64,000 nt of DNA from Mastigias papua (Eukaryota > Cnidaria > Scyphozoa > Rhizostomeae > Mastigiidae), in assembly GCA_964019165.1 (NCBI GenBank), contig OZ025287.1, positions 1,163,102 through 1,227,101 on the forward strand, read 5' to 3'. This document shows, piece by piece, positions 45,976-60,000 of this stretch (position 1 is its first letter; each line of letters opens with the position of its first letter). The notes beneath the pieces were generated by a model. It had not been told where the DNA came from. It made no database searches and saw nothing but the letters and a program-made list of their open reading frames with translations. The position numbers and the translations under genes were made by a program.

Positions 45976-48900
45976 ATGGACCTTTACATCGAAACACTCA
46001 CCGGCACAGCTTTCGAGCTTCGAGTTAGCCCATTTGATTCAATCATGAGTATAAAAGCAAGGATTCAACGGCTAGAGGGTGAGTTTTTCGTCCTACTGGT
46101 TTACATTAGACTTAACTACAAGTTGTATTTTTGTTTGGTAACCCCACCTGCCAAACAGTCTTTCGACTATGAATGAGGCCATTTGCAACAATTTTGAGCT
46201 CTGTTAGAGTCCTTCTCTCTGTAAGAAAGAGAAGCCACTGCAGTTTGTAAGCGTAAAAGAGAAGTGCTGTAATGTAGACCAGCTATTATCAAACGGATAT
46301 CGTTCAGTTATACAATTATTATTGTTGTTGCAACTGCCCACCAAGGGATCTTTTGAGGAATTGTCACTGGTGGGTTTGATGCACAGGGGCAGCACAACCA
46401 GGGGTATGTGGGACAATCAACATAGCATTTTTCCTTAGGATTACATTACTTGCTTTTTGTAGTTCATGAACATCTAACAGACATTGATTGATAGTAACAG
46501 GAGAAAGGAAGTCAAACATAAAGTGACTCAAGAACAGTATATGGACATTTCAAAATTATTCTTTGAAACAATTTGAGCCAGAATGATACTTGCTAGCATA
46601 GACCAACTTGTTGGGAGGTTTAAGGACCTTGTGGGGAATGTCCAGGCCACTAGTTTGTATGCTAGAAAATCCCCTGCTGTTCACTTCTCCCATCAGACTC
46701 AGACTCTTTTTTTTATAAGAACCAGGTAACTTTTGTCAAGGCTTGGTGTCCTTAATTCTTTGGTAAGCTTAGGCTCAAATCTTCCAAAAATTATTCTTAT
46801 TTCAAGATAGATTATTTAAGAAACTACATGGAGTATACATTTTCTAGCACATATTTGGCTGGGCTTCCTTTGACAAAAAGGCAACAATTGTTTATGTCCA
46901 TGAAGGCCTAGTTACAACTTGTTTGCAAGAAGAATGTAGGTAGTTGCATGCTTGTTAAAATCTCTTTTAATTTCTCATCTAAGACTGAGCACTATTGCTT
47001 CCATGTGTCTTTGTTCTAATTTTTGAATTTTTCCCTTGAAGGCATCCCAGTTTCACAGCAGCATTTGATATGGCATTCTACGGAGCTTGATGATGACCTC
47101 TGTCTTCATGATTTTGAGTTAGTTTGTTTTGCTTTTTAAAATTTCTTTTAAAGTTCCAAAGTTTTGCTTAGGCTGTAGACAGGGCTGTCTTGAAGATGAT
47201 GCTTTGGAGAGGGGGGAGGTACCAAATAGAATTTTCCAATAATATGGGCATAGCATTCAAGGACTGGTTGTGTTTCCTGATAGCACTACTGACACTATTC
47301 AATATGCTTCTACTAGTATTCAGCATGCTAGATACATACAGTATTAAGGATATCTGTGGCACTTGCAATATGTGCTGAGAAGCGACATTATTTGGTGAAA
47401 ATCGTAAGATTTGCCAATGCCAGCTGGTATCAATGGTGAAATTATGTCTTCTACTTGAAAGTATTATGCATGGGTGTTCTTTATGTTTGTGATATTTATT
47501 AAACAAGAAGGTTTGATGTTGATACACCAGCACTTGTTAAGATACATTTTTAGTTCTCTGCCTGTGTTCTCTTGCCCTGTGATGGTGCCACCAGGAGTGC
47601 TTGGGGGAGCTATAGCCTCCCAAAAGTTCACTGAACTCCCCCATTAGTACTTAAAGTTTAGAAGATTTCTGTGCACTGTTGGCGCTTTCAATAACTTACA
47701 CTTCCACATTTCTTTACTGCATTTTACTGCAATTGACATTGCATTTTAAGCCAACCTGAAAAGCATGGTCCGCTAAAATTTCCTTTCTTCACTTGCTGTC
47801 AGCACTTTGCTAGCATCTGGCCTCAGCATTCTTCACTGGTTCCATCCTTGCTTCTGCCAAATTCTCACACAGGCTATTTCAAAATTTGCCTTCTCTAATC
47901 TTCAGGATTTAAGATTTGGATATTTTTGTGTGGTAGTTTTTGTGTCTTTACTCAGAAATGTAATATTTAATTTGATGTCAACTTTTAGTATAACAGATGG
48001 CGCCACTTTGAAGTTGGTTTTGGCCATGAGAGGTGGACCTATCAACACTAGAAGAAGTAAGTGTGCACCAAACTTGTGATTGAAATGTATAAATTACTGT
48101 CATGGATTTGATGGACATAAGCACCATCAAATGTGCAATTTTGTTACTTGTTTGATGCTTACTATTGTTCATTAAACTTTTATAAAAGTATTAAACAAGA
48201 TGCATGATATACCAGTTGAACTTTGAAGACTCAAACTCTATTGTGAAATTAGAATTTGTTTGAGTTATCAAATCTTCAAGTTACCAGACAGTATTTCTAT
48301 TGAAACCTATATAAGGGAATTGAAGATTCATTTGAGGTAACTAGTTGTTGGGTTATTATTTAAAATTCATCACATTATTCATACTGGTGTGCTTGTTTTT
48401 TTTGCAGTTTCTGTAGAGGAACCATCATTGGAAGAAATGGCAGAGTACATGGAAGCAAACAGGTTGGATTTATTTAAAATTTGTCTCTGGAAATTATTTT
48501 TCAGTACCATTAAGTTTCCAGAAGCTGACCATATATCTATTAGGTGCTAAAGATTTGATAAAGCAATCATCAGCATTGCCCCCTCCCCATTACAGGTGCC
48601 TCCCTTTTTGTATCTAAAGGACATTACCAGGAAGTACTTGTTGATGTAGTGTGGTGGTTGAAGATTTTTGAGGAAGTGAAGGACAGAGTTTGTCATTGAG
48701 AGAGAGAAAATATTTTGTGTTTGAGCTGTCTAGATAGTTGATCAACTGTACCCATGATCACCTAACAGGGGGCTCATGTATGTATGCATCTTGTGTAGAT
48801 CATTTCAAGGGGAAAGTGATAGGACTCCCATACATCATGACTTCAGGTTTATTGTTTTCACTATTCACAGACCATTTTGACCACTTGCTCAAAGTCTCTG

Positions 48901-51900
48901 GGATTCTCATCATGCACCTTTTTGTTCTCACTAACTTTTTGTTGACCATTCAAATCTGACAAAGTTTGGAACAAAAATGAGAGCACTAATAGTTAGTACT
49001 TTTTAGTAAATAGGGCGAAAATTTTTTTAGTCAGTATTTTAGTATTGTTTATTTATATATTTTATTCATTTATTTATTTTATGTATTTCTTTTGAAACTT
49101 GGAGCACTTTTCATATAAATCTTTTAGATTGTAAAGTGTCATCCAGTATATATAACTGTATACATATATACATGCATATACATACATGTTCTGGTATGTA
49201 CTTGAGGCAAAGATTCATTCAAGCCTTTCATTGGGCGAGTTTTGGAGATTAAATACTCTAGAAAGTATTTGCACAATTTTCAACTTTCAAAAGATTTGCA
49301 TAACCTTCTGCGTATTTACAGACTTCAACCTTCAGCATATTTGTAAATCTCCTTTGAAAAAGATAGCAGTACTTGACAAAGTTACAAATTTATTATAAAG
49401 TACCATTGCCTCTTAACAGTGGGTTATAAGGTTGTCTTTGAACAATTTGAGTTTAGTCTTTGCCTTACAAAAATGTGAAATTATGTCTTCACTTTGCACT
49501 TGTTGTATTGGAGTTTTGTAGTACTGTGCTTGACAGCTGAATTTATTATCTGATACTTAACAACCTTTGAAAATTGAAAGTACAGTGACAGGCTGTCTAC
49601 TGGAAGAAAATAATGTTTTGAGTTTTGGCAAATTCTGTGTGCCAGATGAACATGCGCTCGCTGTATTTTTTATAACATGAAAAAGAGTTGTGTCTGGTTG
49701 CCTGCCTCCTTTCAATCAAATGCACCTGTTGGCTTCATTGTTACATACTTTGTTTGTGCAGTTCACACAACAAAAATTATAAATTGTTTACTTCTCTTTT
49801 CCACATTGCAGAAGTGAAATCTTGGACAAACTTATGAAAGACAACAGACAAGTGACATTGCTTGTTTTCAGGTTTGTGCATAGTATAATTTTCTGTTTTC
49901 TATTAGATGTTTGCATTTTAAGTATTACAAACCAAACTATTAGCATCTATCAGAATCAGCATCTATATTAGTCATTTAATGTCATCTTGCTTGTGGTGTC
50001 ATAAACAATATATCAAAACTATAAAGATTACTAGAAAATACTTTAGAATCATTTACTGAGGAGAGTTCATACGAAAATCAATTACTAAACAAACCTTTTT
50101 AGTGTTAATTGAAGTAAATCTGAAAAGCTCCCCATGATGTTTGTTGTTATTGGAGTTGTTGAATTGTTGATGAGCTTTGCTTCATTAAAAAATACTGTCA
50201 AATTGCAGATGCGTTAAAACATTATGTTTCTATTCATAGGGATGGAGATCAGTTGAACTTTTTCAGAGTGTACGATAGGGGTGATGGAACACTGACCCCA
50301 CTATCAGAATCTCTCAGGTATCAGCGCAATTTGGCTTAACTTCATAATCTCAGAGTATTTTAGATTTATTTATGAAGAGGAACAGTAGAACGGTTGGGAT
50401 AATGGATCTTATCGACCTCAATGATTTTTCATCATAGTTTCTCCAATACCTTCGGTGTTTCCACTTGTGTTACTGTTAGAAAAGACTCCTTGTCTAGTCT
50501 AGCACATGGTAGGTAGCACTGAAGTAATCGAATTATATCTATGTAAACCTCATCTTCATGTTACATTTCTTCCAGTGCGGCTTCTATGTATAATCTTTAC
50601 GATGAAGAAGATGATGATGAGAGAAAAGTTACCAAGGTATGTCAGTGTCTGCAAAATAGCATACAATGCAATCAATTAGCCAATCATTGAATCGTCCAAT
50701 CAACGAATCAGTCAATCAGCTAGTCATTCAATCAACCAGTCATTTAATCAACCAGCCAGTCAATCGTGCAATCAATCAATCAATCAATCAATCGATCAGG
50801 CATTGTATTAGCTACTCAATCTTGCGAACAATCAATCCATATACCATTCAATTAACGATGGTTACGCTGTTTTACTTAAACAAATAATAAAGTCATATAT
50901 AATGTTAGATTCAATTTCACTGGATATAAAAACCAAAAAATTTAGCACGAAAATGGCATAAGTTCATAAATGAATATGTGAATTTTGACTAGGAGGCCTG
51001 CATAATTCATTTTACAGATTTTGGCACCTGTGATGACAATTTTAGCCTATGCAAGCTAGCGTGGGCTTCTCCTTCCCTACACCTTGGATACCTGATCTTA
51101 TTAGGCAGACTAAAATTAAGGTGTGTTTTTTTGACAGCTTTGATTTCATTACACAGGAAAAAAAGGAAGAGAATGACCAAACGAGACAAAAAATGCAGAT
51201 GTTGCAAACTCAAATAGCTAAATTGAACTTAAAGAAAAAGGTGCGTTTACCGAAATAAAGCATTTGTTACTTAAATTGTCTTTCCTTACATTGCTTGTTT
51301 TTGCTTGTGTGAATGGGTCACAACGTTTGCGCTGATCACGGCTTATTTTCATCTTAAGCTTGGTTGTGTGGGCTTACTAATCAGATGTACCAAACGCAAA
51401 TGTTTCTGATCATTTTTAGAGTCATTTCCTCAATTCACAGAATGTAGTTCAGAGATTATTGTCAATCTCAGTCCAGCATTTCACGCAAAGGCATAAGTAT
51501 CATTCAGATCAACGCCAAGCTATTCTTAGAGTTTGGTTCCATCATATGAATCTAAGTTTCTTTGCTATTTTCTTTGTGTTATTTGATCATGCTTTATTTC
51601 CAGGCAAATACTGTCCCCCACCCACCCTCAAGAGGACGTCCTAGTAGCAACCTTGCACGTCGAAGGTAAGCCACCTAAATTTATGAATCTCTTGGGCGAT
51701 TACCATGCAAGTTTGTCGATATCTTCTGCATGCAAATGGATGTAGATTGTCTCAAGTATTTCTTGTAGGAATATTTATTTAATTCTATTAGCTTAAGGTC
51801 TGTTAGAATGCAACGAAGAGATTAGAAAATGGAGTGCTTCCTTCTCTTTAACCCTCAAGATACTGGGAACTGCTTTTGAGAAATTAATATAGAGGTACAC

Positions 51901-54900
51901 TTTGAAAAGTTCCTAGAAAATGACCTGGTCTACCTTGAAGTGTCCGTGTACCAGCCCAGTTTCGTTTGGTTTGAATTTGTAAAATGTTTTCAATTGGACT
52001 TTCATTTTGTGTTCTTTGTCCACAGTAGCTAAATCAGCCGGAGCTGGTTTTGTCAGGGGGCCACTGGATAGAAACATTCCGCTCGATTTTTGTTCTCAAG
52101 TACAAGAATAACAGAGAATGATATATGATTAAGATTGAATTTCAGAATAAGTAAATAGAATGACAGAAAACGAAGGAAGAAGATAGCAAGAGATGGAGTG
52201 TTTTGATTTGAATCTATAAGAGTTTGATATTTTAACATATATAATGTCATTTTATTTTGATATAATGAAAAGTTCAAAGAAGTAAATTTAGTAAATAATA
52301 AATATTGCACTATATTATTTATTTATATATGATATATGACAAAAGTTCTTCGAAAAGCGCCTGATTTTAACGATTTAGTGGCCTAATTTTATCTGAGTCT
52401 TCCCACGCGCAAAAAGTTGGGGGAGGGCGGGGACTGTATTACTCTCACACTCCCCGATGGTTACTTCCCTGCATATAGTACATAATATGTGCTTATTTTT
52501 TGTTAATATTTCCCCTTTAGAGTTGATAATCCTTGTGATTTCAGGGTTTGACCTGCACTTTCTACCAAAGCGTTGGATTGTTACAGAATACATTTCTCTC
52601 ACATTGTAGGCTACGATTTGCAGCTAGACATGTAGAAGATTCGTCAAAGAATTCACTTACGGCTGAAGATTCTCTAAGAGCACGAAGACAGCGGAACAAA
52701 CCTAGGCGACGCATGGAAGAGCTTGACCCGCCAATCACGAACAATAAGCTCCCGCTTCCCCCCGTCACTTCCAAGCATCGCCCACAAGACAATGTGGATA
52801 TTTCAGATATTATAACTGCTTCAAATGTAGATGCCAAAATTATTCATGACTTGAAAAGGGGGAATTCTGCGGAGGGTGAACGGAAATCATCTTCACGTTC
52901 AGGCCATGGGAATATTCTGGATATTTCTAAGCGAAGTGGACGGGGGGCAAGATCTTTAGCACCGTTGAATATAAGAGGTGGTAGCGGAGAGACTGATCTA
53001 AAACGTGAGATACCCGCGTATAACGCGGAGGAGACGCCTGTGAAAGATGATATCAAAAATGAGAGGACTCAATCACGTGATGGTGTAAATTCGAAAACAA
53101 GTTTGGATTCTACGGTTCATAGAAAGAGTTTAAAATTGAAATCGCTAGGTGATAAGAAGCTATTGTCGAGGAAGGATAGTCCTGATTCAGCCAAGAATCT
53201 GTTGAGAAAGGCCAAATTGGCTGCAGTGGAGGAGAGCATTGTCGGATTGGCTGTAAGATTGTTAATCTCTTGTTAATTCAGTAAGACAGATTTTATCTTA
53301 TTTCAATGGTCTTCATTTGTGCTGATACAGCACAAACCTGGAAGAGCAGCTCTACAATAAATAGGTTTTTCTTATGTTGTTTTGTCTATTTAATGGTTGC
53401 TTTTATTTTATATAACTTAGGTTGTAATTCTTTTTGTGATGCTAAAGGGTTTTGTGTATAAGAATTATGAAATGAAATATGAAATGAAATACATCCTTGT
53501 TATTTACTCAAAATATTAAAGAGTTTTAGGTTTAGACGAACTATTAAGCCCCAACACTACTCTTTATTTTTAGTTTTAAACCTGTTTGCCTCGTAGTTTG
53601 CCATTGCATTTCAAGTTGTATTTTGGATCTCTCCAACAAATTTGTTTTACACAAATTGTGAACTAAACGTCCATTGGGTTTAGAAGGCAGTTCATTTATT
53701 CGACTCAACTGTTAATTTATATGATAAGAAGTGCTTGTTATATGATGTTATATAATTGGTATTATAGGGTCTGCAGGGGTAAGATGGGTAACCCGGGGTA
53801 AAGTGGGTAAATGACCATTTTTGCAAATTAATAAATTGTTGTCTCTCTTCTACACCTAATTTACGTAATTTCTTATAGAGAGGTATTGTACCAAGTTAAA
53901 AATGGCACTTTGCTTTAAGGCCATAAGTCAGTTATAATCGTGCAAATATTCACTTACCTACTTTTCCCCTGGTTACCCATCTTACCCCAGCAGATCCCAT
54001 AGTAAATAGTACTTAACTGTAATTAACTGGTATTATATAGTACTTAATTGGTATTTATTAGTTTTACTCTTAAGTATAAACTATTACGGCATCCAGCGAT
54101 AAATAAAATATATTATTATTATTAATCAGATTGCTACTGTATTTCAGATTACAGCAAACATTGTGTTTTTGAGGCATTCTTTGCCAATAGAAATGAGTCT
54201 CAAACTTTGTTAGAATTTATGCGAAAAATAAAGGCGTCAATTTAGGAATTACAGCTGCAGATCGTGTAAGAGATTTGCAGATAATTTGAAGTATCGATAG
54301 ATGTCTATTTAATTTTAAGACTTGTAAGTAGGCTCTTTATTTTTATGTTTAATGTCTGTCCTTAATTACCTTTTAGTAGTTATCGTTTCCTTACAATATA
54401 TGACTTGGTTGTTATATTATGTTGTATTATATAATGTTATTTTATATATATATATATATATGTATATATTAATATCATTATATTATGCATTGTCATATTA
54501 TACTATATTGTATATTGTTATATTATTTTCCATTATATAATATCCTATATAGTATAGCTAAACAGAATTCGGATTCGAAGTAATTTCATTTGAAAGTACG
54601 ACGAATCCTTTATAATTTTTATCTACAGAGCGGTGAAGAATTATGTAGCCAATATCTTGTTTTTTTATTTCAGCGTGAGGGCACAACCAGCAAAGGTTTC
54701 AAGGATATGCAGATTCACCCAAAAAAGCTACCCCAAGTGGAGGCTAAATCGAATGCACCACCACAATTAGTGCCTAATCATCGGAAAAGAGCGCGCTGTT
54801 TTAAATGCTCAAAGAAGCTGGGTCTAGCAACCAATTATAAATGCCGGTTAGTTCAAAATTTTGGCATTTAGCATCTATGATTGAAGACTATTAGTCTTTG

Positions 54901-55853
54901 TTTATTGCCTTTGTTTTCTTCCTCTGGACTGCAGTTTGCTTCTTCGTAATACCAAGTTTCCCAACCTTACAGAACTCTCTTCAAAGGGGGGAGAATTCCA
55001 CTTTTAGAGGGAATAGGAAGTTGCAAGTTAACAACGATAAAATATTTGTACAGTGAACCCTTGGGTATCATATCCTGTCTCTTTAAATTGCACATGTCCT
55101 GTTGTATAAGTACAGCAGATGCTGGTGTGCTACAGGTTCTTTTTATAAGAAACAAACTGTCTGCTTTGAGCCTGGATGTTTCTTGATATTTTACAAAACC
55201 CAGTCTTAAATGTTTTTTAAAAATCTTGAAATTTGCAATGCAACAACAACCCGCATAGGGCAACTGTGGAACGAGAAACATAATACTCGGGTTCTGCGAA
55301 ATATTTATGTATTTTATTTGTATTTTGTCTCCATTCTAGTAGAGAATTGCCTTGGAAAAAGAGTTTTTCAAGTTAACCATGGAAGCTCAGCCTTCCTGTG
55401 TTTCTTAAATGCTTCGTAACTTTTGACTGGTTTTGGTCTGATGTTTGCCGTATACTTTTTTCTTATTAAAAGGACGTGTACTAGTATTTTTGGATTGTAA
55501 ACTAACGTCAAATGGCACCAGTTATTGCCAATCCAGAAGTAGTTTTTCATTTTAATTTGGAAGGGGGGTTGAAACGATGTTATTAGATATCAAACCAGCT
55601 TCGTGTGGTAGATTTAGACCTGAAAATCCCCCATTTTATTGTGTACGATTCGTAACTTTGCAGAAGTTGCCAGCAATCGTATTGTGATTTATTTTATCAA
55701 TTTTCCTTCCCCCCTAGGTGTGGCAATGCATACTGCGCTGCACACAGATACGCAGAAACGCACAACTGTACATATGACTACAAGGGTGAGGGGAGAAAGG
55801 TCCTGGAGCAAAGCAACCCGGTTGTCACGGCACCAAAACTCCCGAAGATCTAA
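45976..55853 (+). CDS. ZFAND4: AN1-type zinc finger and ubiquitin-like domain protein ZFAND4
   Basis: Twelve exons, all phases agreeing, 1599 bp (532 aa): 45976-46078, 47042-47117, 47989-48056, 48408-48462, 49812-49871, 50240-50317, 50576-50636, 51157-51240, 51604-51665, 52610-53252, 54674-54846, 55718-55853. Residues 1 to about 80 form a ubiquitin-like domain (MDLYIETLTGTAFELRVSPF, then LKLVLAMRGGPINTRR). The family segment GDQLNFFRVYDRGDGTLTPL follows, then a basic helical segment and a long Ser/Lys-rich middle. The AN1 finger uses C472, C475, C487, C489, C494, H497, H503 and C505, and the C-terminus NPVVTAPKLPKI is nearly identical to that of human ZFAND4. The middle is shorter than in human (532 against about 727 residues). 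The molecular role of the family is poorly known; by domain content it may act in ubiquitin/proteasome-linked processes. The introns contain AATC repeats and a MITE (53765-53999). Confidence 0.95.
50672..50800 (+). repeat. AATC tandem repeat
   Basis: Imperfect, then perfect (50773-50795), AATC units lie in a ZFAND4 intron directly after the exon ending at 50636. A related short AATC run is at 58203-58242. Confidence 0.85.
53765..53999. mobile_element. 235-bp MITE with long inverted repeats and TA duplication
   Basis: The left end reads TAGGGTCTGCAGGGGTAAGA and the right end on the other strand TGGGATCTGCTGGGGTAAGA. Similarity continues for about 45 bases through ATGGGTAACC...GGGTAA. TA flanks both sides (53763-53764 and 54000-54001). 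It is non-coding and lies in the ZFAND4 intron before exon 11. Confidence 0.82.
54340..54555. repeat. AT-rich (TA)n-like tract
   Basis: The tract is dominated by TATA and ATTATAT phrases, with a short pure TA run near 54440-54460. It lies in a ZFAND4 intron about 120 bp before exon 11. Confidence 0.75.
55135..55465 (+). repeat. Interspersed repeat, copy 2 (pair with 27885-28200)
   Basis: It starts near TTATAAGAAACAAACTGTCT and has GAGCCTGGATGTTTCTTGAT, GAAGCTCAGCC and TTGACTGGTTTTGG in the same order as copy 1. It lies in the last ZFAND4 intron. Confidence 0.6.
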
Positions 55854-57072
55854 TGTAAATATTGAGATCATATTGAACTTTGCCTGTATCATTATTGCTT
55901 TCTTCAATTCGAACAGTCAGCGACACCCTGAGCTTCTTGACATGATAGTTGTATAGAAATAGATTGGTAACATAAACTGTTAAATGTGGAGTGTTTATTT
56001 TTGTTGCATGAAAAAAGAAATATAATGCTAGTTGCGACTGTACTTTGTAGCGATACTTTATTGTTCTTTTGGGGACTTCGGGTGGTTGCTCGTGGTTCCT
56101 TGTGGGCGATGAATTATCGTTATTTTCGCTGCCGTAGGTTTAAATCATAGCGTCATAGTTACATTTTAAGAAGCTTCGCAGACCCTCTGGTGCTTAGAAG
56201 TTTAGGATGATTCAAGTATGATACGGGTGTCCGCATGCTCTGAACACTTGTCATCAAAGCAGCCGCCATTTCTCATTTATGCTTGGTCCCTTATCAATCT
56301 CTCTTGAGCTCTTTGTGCTCACTTGCGGATAATCAGTTGTTAACAACTCCCCTATGCTTTCAGCCCGTATGTAGCCTTCTTCCATGAACATCTGGGTGTC
56401 TGTTAATCTTCAATTGCATAAGTTTCTCTTTGATTCCGTTTGGTATGATACCGGTGATTTCACCTGATTTCACCTGGAAACGCTGATTTCACCAGCTCGT
56501 ATGGCTTCATCGCAACCTGGATACATATGATTAACTATTGATCAGGTGACAGCTCGCAAACATTATGATTGGGCAACGCGATTGCTTTGAAAACTGGAAA
56601 CGCCGAATTTACAACACAGTAGCCAATATCAAATTGATTTTGAACGCATTTGTAAATATTGAGAACTCCTCTGCGGTTACCGCTGATTCCCCCTGAAAGA
56701 TCAAGGTTTTGAAAAGTTTTTACTATAACAAGGTATCCAATGTTGGATGGGGTATATCACTATGAATTACTTGGCTTTAGTAATACCTTTATACTAAATC
56801 GACCACTCTATTAAAAACGCAAGCATGCAGACATGCAAGCACGCACTCATGGAGTCATTCAAAGTCAGAAATACCCCCAGACCTTGAGGAAATATGAATG
56901 AAAAATAATTAGAAGATTAATGGGGGGAATTAAAGGAGAAGATGAAGACCTCACTAGTTTATCAAGATGAAAGTAGTGATGGGAGCTATTTATTTCATAA
57001 ATGTTTCTGAAAAAATGAGGCCTTCTTGAACCCTTCAAGGCGTGATAAGCAGAAAGTATAATTGTCTTTCTA
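55854..57072. other. Region between convergent gene ends
   Basis: The ZFAND4 3' UTR (plus) and the 3' UTR of the minus-strand gene at 57073 meet here. A minus-strand AATAAA near 56989 fits the latter gene. Short repeats of TGATTTCACC occur near 56455-56500. No further gene is seen. Confidence 0.6.
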
Positions 57073-60000
57073 TTAAAACTGCTGTTCATACCTGAACGAG
57101 CTTGTTGAGCTGGAACTTGAAGACATTGGCCTGGCCTTTTTCCCAACGTTTTGAAGAGGCCCCACTGTAGATATGGCCGATGATGTTGCTCGTAGCTGCT
57201 GTTTGATTGGGCCTTGCATCGGAGCGTCTGAGACTTCATCTACAGAAAAACAAAATTCAGGTCCATGTTAATTTACAAAGCAGAGTTGCGTGAACTAGAT
57301 TGTTTTGAATTCGTAAGTTTTTGAAGGTTTTTCCACGTTCTCTTGCTCCTTGCGTTTTTGCACTCTTTCTAATTCTCATTCTTGTTAATTGTTTATTCCT
57401 TATTTCACTTCTTATTCCTTCTCTGCTTCTTTCCCTTATTTCATTCCCCATCTTCTTCTTCTTTGGTCTCTCCCTACATACAGTCTCATTTTCTCATTCC
57501 GTCTGTAGTCATTTGCGAATTCCTTATTTCACTTCTCCTTTTATTCCCTTACGTGTCAGTTCACTTTCCGGTCTAGGCCAGTTTTCAAGCAGACAACTAA
57601 CAATTAGATACTGACAAACTATCTTACATACCTTTTCCTCTATGACTTTTCGACCGAGGCTCCTTTGGGTACCTGAAAGAAAAGTTTGCTCAATTCGATG
57701 GAATTGTTGAGTAAACTACTTAAGTATGCTTTTACATTTTGCATATATCTACAAAATACGACGAATCTCCAAAGAGGCGATGCTTCGTTGTGTGGTGGCT
57801 GTGATGTTTATTTGGAGAGTACCTGATGAAGTTATAACTGGAATAAATGGCGACATTTGGGTGGATAAAGTTCGCTACCAAAACTAACTCATGCTGCAGA
57901 TTTCTTGACACTCTTGTCAAATGAGAGTGCGAGTTCAATTGTTAATTGGAACACATGTTTGATTCTTACCAAGGATTTTGATATCTGTGAGTGAATCGAT
58001 CTTGGCATTGGCCACGGAATTCACCGAGCTGCAGGATAAGGATTGAATGAATTATGTTTGTTTGTATTAGAGAATAATAATTTGTTGGGTTGAATAGTTT
58101 TTAATTTGAATGTTGAATGTTGTTAAACGTGATAGCTACACGCTGCTTTAGATAAATGATCAGCCTCAGGTAATGAAGGAATAAATTAATGAATGATTTT
58201 ATTAATGAATCAGTCAATCAATCAATCAATCAATCAATCAATTGACGGATTAGTGAAGGAATATATGAATGATTTATTGCAATGCATGAATAAACAAGTG
58301 AAGCAATGTTTCAATTAGGGATTGAATGAGTGGTTGGGGGTTTATTGAATGAATGAATGAATGAATGAATGAATGAATGAATGAGTGAGTGAGTGAGTAT
58401 GTGAATGAATGAATGAATGAATGAATGAATGAATGAATGAATGAATGAGTGAGTATGTGAACGAACAAACAAATGAATGAGTGAGTGAGTAAGTAAGTGA
58501 ATGAACAACTTAATGAATGAATAAATGAATGCATTAATGAGCATGACTAGTCAATGAACATATTTGTACTTATATATGACTTGATAAAGCATCAACTAAT
58601 ATTTACACTTATAAAAACTCACAGTTATTTGATTTTCGCTTTGAAGAAGACGCCTGTCCATGCCATTCATTGAATGTGAGCCAATTTCATTTGCCTAGAA
58701 AAGACAGTCAATGATAGATTGCACTCTAAGAACTTTTGTGGTATCTACCCTGTATTTGGTTAGTCTCTTCATTTCCATGCAAGTTGCAATGTGTAGACTG
58801 TGAGTTTAGTTTTATGTCATTTAAATAGGCCTTTGTAACTAGTGAGACTCTTGTCGTTAAAATCAGAAATCCTCACATCTGTCCCCTGGGGCTTGTCAAA
58901 TTTTGGTATTTTGTCATGGGGCCTGTTTTAGAGGGGGGCTCATTCCAAGGGACTTTTAGAATTCCCTAACACATACCATATGAAACACTCATTTTAGAAA
59001 CTTCTTTCTCTGTAATGCAAAAGAACTGCCTATAACTAGACACATCAGTCTAAGACAATGTTTTCATCATTTACTGTGATGGGGACTTATCAGTGATTTG
59101 AAGCTGTAGCATGGGAGCTTATTCAAAGGGGCTTCTTGAGGAGGTACTTCAAGGATTCACGGTGCAGTACCTGTGTGGGCAGGCCCTCTGATAGTGGTGT
59201 AGGGGGCAAAGTTTCACAGGTCCAAGCCTGAGAGGGGCCCCAAAAGCTGGGAAATGATTTTCTGGTGACTTTAAATTTTATAATAATGCTATCAGGGGCC
59301 CTAATTTTCCCATTTGCTCCAGGCCCTATGCAGGCTCTTGATGGACCTGTGTATAGAGATCCATATGGTAGCTGAACTCCCAAGGTGCCTTTGCTGCTCT
59401 GGACTGGCCTAGTACTCTTGGTGCTAATGTGTTATATCAAACCAAGAAACTTGGTATCCATTGTGCTATTATACTTGCTATGTTTTAGCTTTAATTCACC
59501 ACATTTGATCATTATTCAGTGCTGTTTGGTACAAGGGGGGGAAAACTTTATGCTAAATACAAACCATGTGTCTTCTTGGTCTGGGAAATGGTGTACTCTA
59601 AAATAGAGATTTGAATTAGAGTCATGACATTGGTAGGTGCAAATGCAAAGAAATCCAACTTTAATCTGTGTTATGTGTTATTCTTACTAGATTGCAACCA
59701 TTTCTATGATTGCAACATAACTGAAGACAAGGCTTTACAGCTATGGTTCATTTGAATCACTTTGAAGAAAAACCTCCCACAAGTGACTTTAGCTAATTTT
59801 TGTGAGGTTCCATTCCCATGACCATTGATCAACTTTTTCACACCTTGTACCTGAGATGTTGTCAATACTATAAATCCTCAAATTAGCACCCAGGGGGCTA
59901 ATTTATTTTTGTGTTTTTGGATGGGTTTTATTTTAGGGCTTGTATGAGGGAGGACTTATTGAATTTTCTGAATCATGCCACATAGACATCTCAAAGCTCC

